From positions 16,524,626 through 16,588,625 of the forward strand of contig CM070624.1 of NCBI GenBank assembly GCA_036346255.1: DNA of 64,000 nucleotides, written 5' to 3'. How positions within the stretch are numbered: the first letter of the stretch is position 1; every line of letters starts with the position of its first letter. The notes beneath the pieces were generated by a model that had not been told where the DNA came from, made no database searches, and worked only from the letters and a program-made list of their open reading frames with translations. Positions 1-11,210 of the stretch are shown in pieces. The DNA is from Ampelocalamus luodianensis (Eukaryota; Streptophyta; Magnoliopsida; Poales; Poaceae). Made by a program: the position numbers and the translations under genes.

Positions 1-1195
1 CGCTCTATTGTAATACCTTGTTTCGTTTTTACTTGTTGTTTAATTTAGACGTGAGTGCAGTGTTTGCTGGTGCTGCGCATGCATGAACGCCCTGCGCTGT
101 ATATATAGAGAGATAAATAAAAGATGGGAAAGCCTGTACCTGTACGTATGGAGTACTGTATTTACGTTCAAATTAAGCGAGCAAGGGACCACGCACGTAC
201 AGAGCGCTTTGCTCGCGGCACTATCGATCGTTTCTCGGTTATATACTTAATTTGAGCACAGCTTAAACCAAGTAAAAATGAAGGACCACAAAGCTGTAAT
301 TGATGCCCGTGCGTGTGAGGAACTGAGGATAAGCAGTGCACGCGGGCGCGCATGGGCCGGCTGCTTCACCGGCGAGCGGATTGGCCGGGACGGGATGTGT
401 ACTGGTGTCGCATGACGGGCCGGGCAGGTACCCCTTTTGCAATGCACGCTAGCTTTGATTGATTGGCTATTACGTACTTTTGACCGCGGTCTGTTTGCTC
501 TAGTAGCTGGGCCTGTACGTAAGGTTCTACTTTTGCTAATATCAAGTTAATCCGTGTGCTCTCAACATTGATACTAGTATCTAGTATACCTTAATTTATT
601 GACTAGGATTTAGCTAGGTTGAGATGCTTCGTCGCAGGTCGCGATGCAGGCCACATTGGTGGCAGCGACCAGGGAAGTGGTACCAAAGGGCGTGAATTAA
701 TGCTAAACATGAGGCAGTAGCGATACTGATTTTGCCACTGCCTCGGACCGTGGAGGGTTGGAGACCACTGTTACTTGCGTTGGGAGGGAAGACCGCTCAC
801 AAACTAATATGAACTTTGTATTGCTAAATATTTCACTTCTCGGGCTCAGGGTAGAGCCCCTAAATTTATATATACTTTGCATTGGTAATTGATAAATATC
901 TCACATCTCGAGCTCAGACTGGAGCCCACTAACAAGAGGGGATGAGTTTGGCTAAGCACCCGCTATGTTGCAACTAGTTGTCCTACGGCTGGACGCCATT
1001 TCTCTCCAATTCTCAGTAACTCTAAAAGCGGACCAAGGAGTGAGGGGGCAGTGAGCAAAGGGAGAGGGAGAAGAGGATACACTTCGGAGGGGCGGACCCT
1101 CTATGGTTCATGGGTGTCTACTTGAACACGTAATTTTTTTTTTGACGAAATATGCCCCGTATATAGTAGGTATATTACATATTCTATATATTATA
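1..1195. other. intergenic DNA, no gene recognised
   Basis: No open reading frame here has the length, codon bias or homology I would accept as a gene. The stretch holds an imperfect tandem duplication of roughly 65 bp at about 812-940, where the phrase 'ctcaggGTAGAGCCCC' recurs with changes, and an AT-rich tract running into the Stowaway MITE at 1196. Confidence 0.5.
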
Positions 1196-1455
1196 CTCCC
1201 TCTTGTTCACAAAAAATAAGTTATTTCAGACATCGACACGGTCCCCAAAATGTAACGTTGACCACCAATTACTATAGTAGTATATTTTAAAAACCCAATA
1301 AAATTGTAATATTATGAAAGTACTTTTCGATATAGATCCACACATATGTTCTTTATGTATCTAATCTAAATATTTAAAAAGGTATCGATGACCAAAGTTT
1401 CTAAAATTTGGCTACACACATTCCAAAATGACTTGTTTTTGTGAACAAGAGTGAG
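1196..1455. mobile_element. Stowaway-type MITE (Tc1/mariner-like, non-autonomous)
   Basis: A 260-bp element with terminal inverted repeats beginning CTCCCTCTTGTTCACAAAAA on the left and ending in the near-perfect reverse complement (TTTTTGTGAACAAGAGTGAG). It is flanked by TA on each side (1194-1195, 1456-1457), the Tc1/mariner target duplication. It has no coding capacity. The CTCCCTC terminus is the hallmark of grass Stowaway elements. Confidence 0.9.
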
Positions 1456-1559
1456 TAGTTGGGGGATTCCTAGCAAAAAAAAAAAAATATCATGCCACAT
1501 CATCCTCTTATTTTCGACCGTCTGATCTTGCTTCTAATTTATACTAGCCATTGGATCTG

Positions 1560-2560
1560 TTTGTTCCCCCCATTGAGACAAAATAGCAACCAGGTCCTTT
1601 GAGAAACGTCCAAATTCTTCGACTTGCCTCCCTCGTCCATTTGGTTTACAATCCACCTAGGCGTGGTCTGCCTCCCCCACACCACCCCGCACTGCCTCCT
1701 CCCTGTGGGCTCCCCTCATTTCGCCTCCGTCTCCGCTTGTGCCTCCTCTTTGTGCACTGCAGCGGCGTCGTCGCCTCCCCTCCTTTCCCTGGCACCACTG
1801 CCACCTTTCCTCCTCCCTCCCTCCCCCCTCCTCCCACACCCTTTGTCCATCATCTCCTCCTCTCCCTAACCGCTGCATCCTCCCCACCTCGCTTCTGAGT
1901 CCTCCCCACTAGCGCCACTGTCACGCCACCCCCTTCCTCCACGCACCACCGCGACGTCGTGCCTAGCAGAGGCTGTGGAAACCAGTCACGGCTAGGGTTC
2001 AGGATAGGGGAATGTGGTTGTCCATGCGGGTTGGAGGCGACAAGTCCAAATCTTGCCATCTTCGACCAAGGCAGTGCTAAATCCGCTTGTCTCCATGCAT
2101 GACGTTGTCGGATCTGGCTATTCTCGACAACGGATGTGCGTGGGGGAGGAGGCGTGGGTAGGAAGTCACGCCTGCACAAGGAAGGGGAGGCAGTAGAGGG
2201 CGGACTATGTGTCGAGGCGACGACATGATTCAACGGGACGACACGGAACGATGCGATGGCCAATGGGTGCATGACCTGTGACGATTGGCGGGGAGCGAGC
2301 ATGGCAGCACACAGAAAGTGGGCGGTGGGAAGGGAGCACATGACCAGGAGCGCAGTAGGCCAGCAGCGCACAGCGGCCAGGGAGCCGACAGGCGGGAGGG
2401 AGCGCTCTAGCTCGGCGGTGACCAGGTCACTGGTGTGGTGGGGCCGACGAGGCAGTACGCACACAGTGAACGCGACACAACACAAGTGCATTTCCAATTC
2501 CCAAGTTTCAAATCCCAAATTCCAAATACATCAATTTATTTAGTGTTGTTTTGAGTCATT
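1560..2560. other. GC-rich, pyrimidine-biased block without a supported gene
   Basis: This block is much more GC-rich than its flanks, with C+T-rich runs on the plus strand at 1670-1890. Open frames exist on both strands (up to 222 codons on minus, 1850-2518), but their products are low-complexity Pro/Ser/Arg sequences of the kind GC-rich DNA gives by chance. No splice structure or domain is visible. It may be a captured or decayed transposon interior, but I could not find bounding repeats. Confidence 0.35.
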
Positions 2561-3177
2561 ATTGGTGAATGAATCACGCCTTTTGTGAAATGTAGATTGT
2601 AGAACTTTGAAAAATGAAAAAGTACGTAGATTTGAAATCGATAACTTCTATATCGATGCCAAAACCGATATCTATCGGAAGTTGCCAATTCATTGATCAA
2701 TATTTAATTAACCCTGAACACCCATCCTTGAAATTCCGAGTCTGGCTCTGACACTTGGGGTGGGTATCTTGAGAGAAAAATCGTAAAATTGATCTGGAAT
2801 GTATTTATTCAGTGCCAAGACATAGCTAGGGCGGAGGCGTTATGCCTAGTTTTGGAAATGATTAGTAGAGCTTAGATGTATACCGTAGAGCTGTAGATAC
2901 ACGTTACAAATGTCCTAGGGGCATGTTACCGGAGTTGAAGTTTGAGCTGCTGTAACTAGGCTTACCTTCTCGAGTTTCTCAGGAAAGCTTAAGCCATATA
3001 TATACACTTGTACAATTTTGTTAACAGCTTCAGTCTCAGTCTTCAGATTATTTATGTGCTTGTGTACCGGACACCATGGCCTATGCTAATTTGTTGGGTA
3101 CTGGTACATGGATCAATGTTTCATTTTGAACCTGGGAGTACGTACGTACGTACCGCTCGGTCTAAACGAAACGGTTA

Positions 3178-3476
3178 GGGCATCTTCAATAGTGTATTTA
3201 TTGTCGTCTCTATGTTACGTCAACAAAATCTTACATGGAGGAGAGATAGGGAGAAGAGAGAGAACATGTCGTCTCTTCAGTAAGAGACGATCGTGCACGC
3301 GAAACAAGATATGCTACATTAATTTACTTTAGATGACATGTAGACCTGTTTTAAAAAAAATATATAAAATATAAGTTTTAGAGAGTGTACTAGAGACTGT
3401 CTATTGGAAATGTTGTCTCCAAAGATAAAGTAACATATGTTAGAGATAAGATTATCTCTAACTATTGAAGATGCCC
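3178..3476. mobile_element. Tourist-type MITE (PIF/Harbinger-like)
   Basis: A 299-bp element whose ends are inverted repeats: GGGCATCTTCAATAGT on the left and ACTATTGAAGATGCCC on the right. It is flanked by TTA at 3175-3177 and 3477-3479, the trinucleotide duplication made by PIF/Harbinger transposases. No coding capacity. Its right TTA is shared with the next MITE, so the two are directly abutted. Confidence 0.9.
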
Positions 3477-3479
3477 TTA

Positions 3480-3761
3480 GAGCATGTACAATGGTACAGA
3501 CAGCTGCTGTCTATAGTAACTATCTATGTCACCTATAAACAACACTAAAAACAGCTCATACAATGGGTTGTGATGATACAGCCGGCTATAGGATTGTAGA
3601 CAACACACAATCTTTAATGTTTTTCTTGGTTTTGGTGCTACAGTCGGCTGCAGTATTATAGACAGCAATATTCTCTCTCTTCATTCTCTTTCATCCACGT
3701 CAGCAAAAATCCTATGTGACAGATGCTATAAACGGCTGACATAAGCCCATTGTACATGCTC
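3480..3761. mobile_element. Tourist-type MITE, second family, abutting the first
   Basis: A 282-bp element with inverted ends GAGCATGTACAATGG and CCATTGTACATGCTC, flanked by TTA at 3477-3479 and 3762-3764. The left TTA is also the right target duplication of the neighbouring MITE, so one inserted exactly at the other's border. The same terminal sequence (GAGCATGTACAAT) is found in the MITE at 8073-8339. Confidence 0.9.
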
Positions 3762-4259
3762 TTAGCGAAGGCCACAGGCCATGCTTTAGTCTTGGGGTTT
3801 GGAGCAGCAGCAGGCATGCTCCAGATAAAGAAATCCACGAGGAAGGCATGCCGCCAGTCGGCTGTTTTTGCAGCCTCGGCGCCGGCGCCGATCGGAGCGC
3901 GCATCGCGTGGTACTGTCAAAAGCGCTGCAGGGCTACCAATGTTGAAAATTCCCAGAATATTGGACTACTAGTGCACGACGCGAGCGAGCCCTTGATCCT
4001 CTGTGGCAGGGCTAGGTGCATCTCATCTAGCTTCTACTCCAGTCTCTTGCGGAATCTTTGCTTGCGGATGAACGGCGGAACGGTCCAACCAACCGTTCAG
4101 GAATTCAGTCAGAGCCCCTGGCATGATTTCCCCTATTTCGTAGGAGAAGCAATAAAAGAAAACGAGGTAGATATGTACTAGAGCAATTTCCCCTATTAAA
4201 TGTTTTGTAGTAGAACTAGATCAAAATTTTCTCGTAACTGTGTTGCTAGATATAAAGTA

Positions 4260-4513
4260 CTCCTTCTATTTTACTATATTTGTGCACAATATCGAGAGTA
4301 TATATTTCAATATATTCGTCCATTGAGGCAGTGTCGTTATTGTATTCTTTCCACTCCATACCCTTACTAAAATGTTTTCGAAGATGTTTAGTTTGCGCTA
4401 TGTCATTTAATAGGAGTATGTATGATAATTTGTCATTAACTATTTTTTCGATTTAGTGTTTTTTTGTCTATGCGTATGGTGGACTCTAGACAAATATAAC
4501 GATACGAAGGGAG
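4260..4513. mobile_element. Stowaway-type MITE
   Basis: A 254-bp element beginning CTCCTTCTATTTTACTATAT and ending in an imperfect inverted copy closing with GAAGGGAG. TA dinucleotides flank it at 4258-4259 and 4514-4515. AT-rich and non-coding. It is more diverged than the Stowaway at 1196. Confidence 0.8.
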
Positions 4514-4922
4514 TACAGTGTATATGTTTATATCAAAACATCAACTCTAATTATTATAATGATAATATAGTTGTATTTATTTTTATTTTTCTTATACAAA
4601 TGTAATAGTTACATAGTAGTTGTTTAATCTGCACCCTTACAATATGGAATCACCAAAATCGACGATATAGATTTTACTATTTTTCCTCTGATTAACATGA
4701 AAATTTCTAGTCCTCCAGGCCAAACATGGTGGTTTCTTTTTCGATAGTTTCAATAATATAATAGATACATTTTTGAAAGACATGACTATACCCTCCAAAG
4801 AGTTGGTTGTAATATTGAAAGCGGCTAACAAAGACTCAACGTGTTAAGTTAGTTTATTTGCATTGGAATGCAAGGATTCACATAAATTTTGTTATAAAAA
4901 AAAAACAATCCCACACGGTTCT

Positions 4923-5316
4923 CGTTGGATATTAATTTATTCTATTGAGATGCCAAAATCAAATTGTATTTGACTAGTGTGAGCTACATGCATGTGTGGA
5001 AACAATATCGGCAGGAATGTATATCGAGCTGTGTATGTACATAAGGCTTCACTGCCTTCTCACTGTTAATTAGATTAAAAAATAACAGAAAAGATCGGTT
5101 GTAAAAGTCAATTTGACTTCTAGATATACCGTAACATGCATAGCTTGGTTAGTACTTAAGTCGGTTTGTAAGTCCTATATAAGGACATGTACCCATCATT
5201 TGTAATGTAACTTTGATATGAGATCAATGTAGCCCAGTTGAGTTGAATACTACTCTACTCTTGCTTTGTTTTTTTTTTGTTTTTTTTTTGCCTCCTGCTA
5301 GAATTGAGTTCGAACA
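4923..5316 (+). repeat. 5' LTR of the element at 4923-8447
   Basis: 394 bp, directly repeated at 7796-8447. It contains CCTATATAAGG as a plausible TATA region about 245 bp in. It ends CGAACA immediately before the primer-binding site. Confidence 0.85.
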
Positions 5317-5427
5317 ATTGGTACCAGAGCCAGATTTGAGTCGGCATAGCAGAAGCAAGGTTACGAGTGATTGCCAAAGATCATGCCTTGTGAAGTATTA
5401 TCATCGGGGAGTGGAGAACCCATCGAC

Positions 5428-5512
5428 ATGGTGACATCGACGAGACTGACGAGGGAGAGAAGTGTGACTCTCCAGTATGCATTGCTCACAAAGAGCAACT
5501 ATGCGACATGGG
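5428..5512 (+). pseudogene. copia gag N-terminus, interrupted
   Basis: The frame opens at ATG 5428 and reads through a motif (LLTKSNYATW) typical of the start of copia gag polyproteins. It is cut after the Trp codon by a solo LTR. On the far side of that insertion (7168 onward) the same frame resumes with AIKMKVYMKAQG, the expected continuation, before stops appear near 7298 and 7376. This part is the truncated amino end; the other half is at 7168-7400. Confidence 0.8.
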
Positions 5513-7162
5513 TGTAGGATCAAGGATAACCGACTAGAGAGGGTGAATAGGAGGTTTTTAAAACTCTTTGACTAATTAACAATTTTAAACAAGATTATCT
5601 TAACAAAGCTTCCTAGCACAAAAATAATGAATGAACTACTAAGCCTTTTAAGACAAATATGAACTTATGCCAAAACTAGATACAATTCTAGCTAGACAAT
5701 TCTACACAAGTAAATTGTTAGAAATGTAAATGCGAAATAGTAATGACAAGAGAGAAAACCACAATGGAGACAAAAATATTTTTCCCGTGGTATCGAAGAC
5801 TTGTCGGTCTTCACTAGTCCACATTGAGGAAACTTGAATGAATCAAGTTGGCTTCACGAATTAAGCCTTCACCCTCGATCACTATCGATGCACTTCCTCC
5901 TCTCTGGAGATAGTGAGCACGCAACCACTTCACAATCTCATGCTGGGTCACTTCACAAACTTTCTTGAAGTGATCACCGCGCAACTCCTTCTTCAAGCCG
6001 TCTAGGTGCCGGCAAGCACCAAGAGTAACAAATCATCGTGCTCGCTTGAAGAGTATCAAGTGCCTAAGATGATCAACTAATGATGCAATGCACTTAATAG
6101 CTCTCAACTACCTCAAAATGAAAATTCAATGCAAATAGTAGAAGAGAGCGCACCAAAAACACAAGTGTATTCAATATGGCTAAAGGTTCTGAGCTTGGTG
6201 CAGGTGGGGGTGTATTTATACCCCTCACTAACAAATCTAGCCGTTACAATCACTTTTCTAAAAAAAAACAGAATTTGCGGTAGTACCATCGTTGAAACCC
6301 GGTACTACCGATTTTTGGTTCAACGGTCGAAATAGTAGCATTTAATGCTCTGAATTAGTCATTACAAAATAAAATTGCGGTACTACCGCCAACTAGAAAT
6401 CGGTACTACCGCAGCGCGGTAGTACCGCTCGGCTCGAACGGAACTACCGTTTCCAGAGTTCAAGAAATCACACAAAAACACATTCTCTGAAAAAAAATGT
6501 ACCGCCATATAAAAATAGATACTGCCGCACTCCGGTAGTACCGCTCAAGAATTTGCGGTCAATCCAATTCTCAAGGGAGATCAAAACTCCCAAGAACACA
6601 CTCTCTGTAATTTATGTACCGTCATCTATATTTCGGTAATACCGACCTGCGGTAGTACCACAGTTGCAATCATTTTGATTTTCAGAGAGGATAAAAAACT
6701 CTTAAAAACATGCTCTATGGAAAATACATACCGGCGTGTAAATATCAGCACTACTGACCTACGGTAGTACCGTTGATCACTTGTGGTCATACCAATTTTC
6801 AAAACAGTTTTCCAGAAGCTCAAATCAGAACAATGCATGGACCCTAGTTAATCATTATGGCACAAAAATAGTCTCTCGAGCTACTAGCCATGATCCCTCT
6901 TTATAGTATGTCGTTTATCCTATAAATCCAGTCTTTTCTCCAAACACCTGGACTAGTAAAAACTATAAAAAGATCTTTAGGCTATACAATACCTTTGTCT
7001 TTATCCATGTTGACTTTTCATCACATTAGCATTGCCAATTGTATCATCATCATTCAATTATTGGGACTTTAACCTTTAACATATATTAGCACACATGTTA
7101 GTCTCTTAATATAATGTTGATATTAATTACCAAAATCAATTCTGAGGGCCTAGATACTTTCA
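5513..7162 (-). mobile_element. Solo LTR, reverse orientation, copia SIRE/Maximus-like
   Basis: A 1650-bp sequence that on the minus strand starts TGAAAGTATCTAGGCCC and ends GTCGGTTATCCTCGATCCTACA-like, with no internal region. It is flanked by a perfect 5-bp duplication, ATGGG (5508-5512 and 7163-7167), lying inside the gag codons of the host element. The terminal phrase matches the end of the LTR at 41535-43646, so the two are relatives. The LTR carries a dozen or so variants of CGGTAGTACCG / CGGTACTACCG between about 6275 and 6790. Confidence 0.88.
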
Positions 7163-7167
7163 ATGGG

Positions 7168-7400
7168 CGATCAAGATGAAGGTTTACATGAAAGCGCAAG
7201 GGTGTGGGACACAATCAACTCGGAGGAGGCGGTCATCATGCGCAAGGATCATATGACACGTGCGGCCATCTACCATGACATCAGCGAGGACACCCTCTAG
7301 TTGCTTGCCGTGAACAAAATGGCTAAGGGGGTATGGGAGACATTGAAGACAATGCACATGGGCGCCAAGCGCGCATGAAGGAGAAAGCAGAGACATGTTT
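7168..7400 (+). pseudogene. copia gag continuation with stops
   Basis: Continuation of the gag frame that stopped at 5512. It encodes AIKMKVYMKAQGVWDTI-like gag residues, then reaches an in-frame TAG at about 7298 and further stops near 7376. The next 200 bp (7410-7620) has no recognisable coding content but is related in sequence to 9226-9370 on the opposite strand. Confidence 0.7.
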
Positions 7401-7795
7401 TATTGAGGTAGATGCTGAAGACGAATTGGCGCTGCTCTGATGCTGAGTCGAGTACGAAGAGTTGGGTCTAGGACATTGAGGAGATGTCTTTGCCATCCTG
7501 AGTTGAGACCGTGGAGTTGAGTTCGGAATGTTGTGGAGATGTGTCCGTCGCCCTGAGTCTAGTACGAGTTGGCAAGTCGTAGTTGAGACTGACTGCCTCA
7601 ATAAGTAAGTCCAAAACGTGTTTGAATTATGTCACCGTCTTCGGCCGAGTGCGTGTGAGCCAAGTTGAAGCCGAGTCCAACTGACTGCCAAGTTTGAGTA
7701 CCAGTCTGAGTACATGCTTGTATGTTCTAGAGATGTGGCAAAAGAGTAGATTGTGTGACACAAATATCTCAAGAAAATTACTTAAAGAGGAGATT

Positions 7796-8447
7796 GTTGG
7801 ATATTAATTTATTATCTTGAGATGTCAAAGTCAAATTGATTTGACTAGTGTGTGCTACATATGTGGAAACCATGTCGACAAGTGTGCATATCGAGCTATG
7901 TATGCACCGGAGAATTCACTGTCTTCTAGCTGTTAATCAGCTTACCAAATAACAGGAAAGATCAGTTGTAAAAGTCAATTTGACTTCTAGATGTTTCGTA
8001 ACATGCATAGGTCAGTTAGTACTTAAGTTGGTTTGTAAGTCCTATATAAGGACATGTGCTCATTATTTTTAAGAGCATGTACAATAGTTTGTCTCTTAAG
8101 GTTATCTCTAAAAGTTACAACTCATTTACAAACAAACTTAAAGACAACTGCTACAATAATTTATCTATAAAATTATTCATTTTCACCATAACTTCTCTCC
8201 TTACACACTCACTATTTGTGATGGTTTGCGTGCTAAGTTTGTTTCTTATATAAAAGATGACATATTTTCTCTTCACATCCTCTCTCAACCAACTATATTT
8301 TTGAGTGACATGGTAAGGTGGCCAGTATTGGAGATGCTTTAATATAACTTTGATATAAGATCAATGTAGTTCAGTTGAGTTGAATACTACTCTGCTCTTA
8401 CTTCGTTTTCATTGTCTCCCGCTGGAATTGAGTTTCAACTTCCAACA
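7796..8447 (+). repeat. 3' LTR of the element at 4923-8447, with MITE inside
   Basis: Starts TGTTGGATATT and ends TTCCAACA. It aligns with the left LTR apart from the inserted MITE at 8073-8339. A short purine-rich tract (AAAGAGGAGAT) precedes it at about 7785-7795, as expected of a polypurine tract. Confidence 0.85.
8073..8339. mobile_element. Tourist-type MITE inside an LTR
   Basis: A 267-bp element with ends GAGCATGTACAATAG and, inverted, AAGCATCTCCAATAC, flanked by TAA (8070-8072, 8340-8342). The undisrupted sister LTR at 4923-5316 shows the empty site, which confirms the insertion. Confidence 0.88.
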
Positions 8448-8867
8448 GTTCTTACGAAATTCCAATGCTCTAATAATTTATGTGTATCAGTTCCCATACA
8501 TAATAAACCTACGAGAAAAAAAAAATTTAGATCCTGTTTGAACGAAGGAATTTCACAAATGGTCCCTAATGAATATTTTTGTTGACATGAAATCATGCAC
8601 AATTATCTGGGTCTCGCGCCAGGAGACTTGCATATGTCGAATCCATCGGTCTGCAATAAACAGGATCCAGCTGATACTACTACTAGTACTAGACGTATGC
8701 ATAAATTGCATACTCCATCGAAATTGCCCGGTCTAAACTTGCCATTCCTACTACTACGGATCCCAGGCTTAATTTTACACACCAAAATCTGCATCGAACT
8801 GCACGACCAACCTACAGGAAATGGAGGATATATACCTATACAATACACCAAGCGGCCACGTATATCC

Positions 8868-9203
8868 TGTTGGCCTAAACCGAACATACGCGAATACAAT
8901 AGAACCATAGAATGTGAATGCAAGGACACAAGGAAAAAAATTAATTATGCCGCCGGAACAACAACAGTTTTTTTAATTTTCTCTTGCTCTATTACTTTTG
9001 TTCTTAAAATCTGATTACAGGGGTGCCCTTTTATTGAGAATAAATGATTATTCGTATCCGAAAAAGATTTTACGTATCCTGAAGGGACAGGATACCACAC
9101 AAACTCTAGTATACATAATGAATACTGCCTAAATACTGTAGGGCTACGCAAAACAAACAATCACTAAAATCTAGATATACCATATGCACAAAGATTACTA
9201 ACA
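8868..9203 (-). repeat. 3' LTR (minus orientation) of the 8868-10533 element
   Basis: 336 bp, begins TGTTGGCC and ends ACTAACA on the plus strand. It is a direct repeat of 10194-10533 with scattered substitutions and small indels. Confidence 0.85.
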
Positions 9204-10193
9204 AATCACTCCTAATCTTTGTACACTTACTTATTGAGGCAGTCGGCCCAACTACGACTTGTCCAACTATTACTCAATACAGGACGACGAACACATGTTC
9301 TCAACGTCCTGGACTCAATTCCACGGACTCGACTCAACATCAGAGCAACGCAGGTTGTCGGCGACGCCATCAGATTTGACGGCATCGATACTAGTTGGTA
9401 ACAAGTATTGGGGAGACACACCTCCTCCACCCTTTGCCGCCACCTCTTCACTGCCGGCGACCCGACCTTGACCTCGGCTCCAATTGTTCTCCGCTGGTGA
9501 CACAACTCGACGGCAACGGAGACTCGGACCAGAGCTTACACATGCGAGCACTTGGATAGACACACGCCCGACTCAACGTGCACCGATATCTATTCCACAT
9601 GCACGCATGCATGCAAACAACTAACTCAATGTACTAACATGCACACACGCATGACTCGGCAATACTGCTCTTATATGCATGGACTCAACTACATGCATGC
9701 GCTCGTCGACGAGATTACGCGCGCGGTGCCGCTAGCTCCGCTATGCCCAGCTTCGCTGCTGACCCGTCAAGACTAGCCCGCACCAAGACGCCAGCCGCAC
9801 CGCGTCTCCGGCCGGTCGTGCCCGCCGTGCATCTCGGCCAGCCGCGTCTCGCGCCGACACGCCCCCGGGAGCCGCCGTGCACTATAGGAGCCCACCGTTC
9901 TGCCATGCTGCGCCGCGCTTACGCCGTAGAAGCGCCCGCACCTCCGCTCCGTCGACCGTCCGCACGTCCACCGCGCTGCTCTCCTGTCGAGCCGTCATCG
10001 AGTGTTGCGCATTTGTCGCATGCCCAGCGCCGCCGACGCGTCTCTAAGCCACCGTTGAGTGTGCTCCGCGCCATGGCACAGCCGGCCGCCACGCGACCTC
10101 GGGTGCCGCCACGCCGTATATGTCACCCTGGGAGTCGATATCACCCCTCCCAGGGAGCAGTTAGGGTTTTGAATCTAGAGCTCTGATACCAAT

Positions 10194-10533
10194 TATTGGC
10201 CCAAACCGAAAACGAACACATGCAAACACAATGAAACCCTAGAACGTGAACGCAAGAACACAGGTAATTTTTTTTTGTACCATTGGAACAACATCAATTT
10301 TTCTAATTTTATCTTGCTCTATTGCTTTTGTTCACAAAATCTTATTACAGGGATGCTCTTTTATTAAGAGCAAACAACTGTTCGTATCAGGAAATAATTC
10401 TACGTATCTTGAAGGGACATGATACCACACAAACTCTAGTATTCATAATGAATACTGTCTAAATACTGTAGGACCACGTAAAATAAACTCTTCCTAAAAT
10501 CTAGACATACAATATGTACAAAAATCACTAACA
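10194..10533 (-). repeat. 5' LTR (minus orientation) of the 8868-10533 element
   Basis: 340 bp, starting TATTGGCC (TG changed to TA) and ending ACTAACA on the plus strand, next to the reverse-complement primer-binding site. Its outer edge lies about 380 bp upstream of the MIR156 TATA box. Confidence 0.85.
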
Positions 10534-10910
10534 TATCCTGCGACCTTAAACCATCCCCCTCTCCTCTCTCTCTCCCTCAAACAGTAAAAAGATAGCTCAG
10601 CTCAGATCGCTGCGAAGGGCATGTGCGCTCCTTGTCAAGCCCCTACTGGCCCCCATTTTAATACCCTTATCTCTTGCAGCCACCCCACCACCCAATTCCC
10701 CAATTTTTTAGCAGATTAAAACCGGCGCAGAGTGGGAGCGGAGACGCCAGCCAGCGATTGCCGAGCTAGCTACCTCACCGCAGCCTCTATCTACCTCATG
10801 GCAGCCAGCGAGCGCGCGCGCGGCCGAGGGGAAGAAACCCTAGAGTCTCACGAACTTCGACCGGGCCGTCCGGATCGAGGCATCGCCTGGTGCCCTGGCC
10901 CACCTCCCCC

Positions 10911-10925
10911 GGCCTATAAATCCGC
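10911..10925 (+). promoter_or_regulatory. TATA box of the MIR156 transcription unit
   Basis: GGCCTATAAATCC contains TATAAA at 10915-10920 in a GC-rich context. It lies about 225 bp before the mature miR156, a usual spacing for a plant pri-miRNA, and puts the transcription start near 10945-10955. The start site is inferred only from this box. Confidence 0.6.
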
Positions 10926-11144
10926 TATCTCGATCATGAGCTCTCGTCCCACCTCGATCCCTCGCCAAGATTAACAGCGCTCCTTCTTTCTTTGCGTCTT
11001 TTCCAGCTACCTCATGAGCTCTCGTCGTTCCTTCCGTGTGATCGTTCCGCGCGGCGAGAGGTAACAATCCGGTGGGCGTGGGGTTAAATGAAGCGGCGAC
11101 GGCGGGCGATCGAGCAGGATGGTGCCGGCCGGGGGCGCGCGCGG

Positions 11145-11164
11145 TGACAGAAGAGAGTGAGCAC
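11145..11164 (+). ncRNA. miR156: mature miR156 (5p)
   Basis: The 20 nt TGACAGAAGAGAGTGAGCAC is identical to canonical miR156 as conserved across land plants. The first base is U in RNA, as AGO1 prefers. Confidence 0.97.
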
Positions 11165-11210
11165 ACGACCGGGCGGAACGGCACCGGTGGATGTGCCGTC
11201 GCGGCCGCGT

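Larger units (their letters stand above)
4923..8447 (+). mobile_element. Decayed Ty1-copia-like LTR retrotransposon with two nested insertions
   Basis: Direct repeats at 4923-5316 and 7796-8447 are its LTRs. The element is bounded by the 5-bp target duplication GTTCT (4918-4922 and 8448-8452). A methionine-tRNA-type primer-binding site, TTGGTACCAGAGC, follows the left LTR at 5318-5330, so transcription is on the plus strand. Only a short copia gag remains (start near 5428). It is broken by a solo LTR at 5513-7162, resumes at 7168, and then carries in-frame stops from about 7298. No protease, integrase or reverse transcriptase survives, so the element is non-autonomous and dead. Its left LTR begins CG instead of TG. 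The right LTR is longer only because a Tourist MITE (8073-8339) lies inside it. Confidence 0.88.
8868..10533 (-). mobile_element. Short non-autonomous LTR retrotransposon (1.67 kb)
   Basis: Direct repeats 8868-9203 (336 bp) and 10194-10533 (340 bp) enclose a 990-bp interior. The whole is flanked by the perfect 5-bp duplication TATCC (8863-8867 and 10534-10538). A Met-tRNA primer-binding site in reverse complement (CTCTGATACCAA, about 10181-10192) adjoins the right repeat, so the element reads on the minus strand and 10194-10533 is its 5' LTR. The interior encodes no gag or pol. Its left part (9226-9370) resembles the end of another element at 7410-7620. Its right part (about 9720-10170) is GC-rich with no recognisable protein. 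It is larger than a typical TRIM and smaller than a LARD, and needs transposition proteins from elsewhere. Confidence 0.88.

Noticed and set aside
1850..2518. 222-codon minus-strand frame as a protein gene
   Set aside because: It sits in a GC-rich, CT-skewed block. The product has no domain, an irregular composition and overlapping frames of similar length on both strands.
3750..4181. 143-codon plus-strand frame between two MITEs
   Set aside because: It starts inside a MITE terminus and no family is recognised. Composition gives no codon-bias support, so it is left unannotated.
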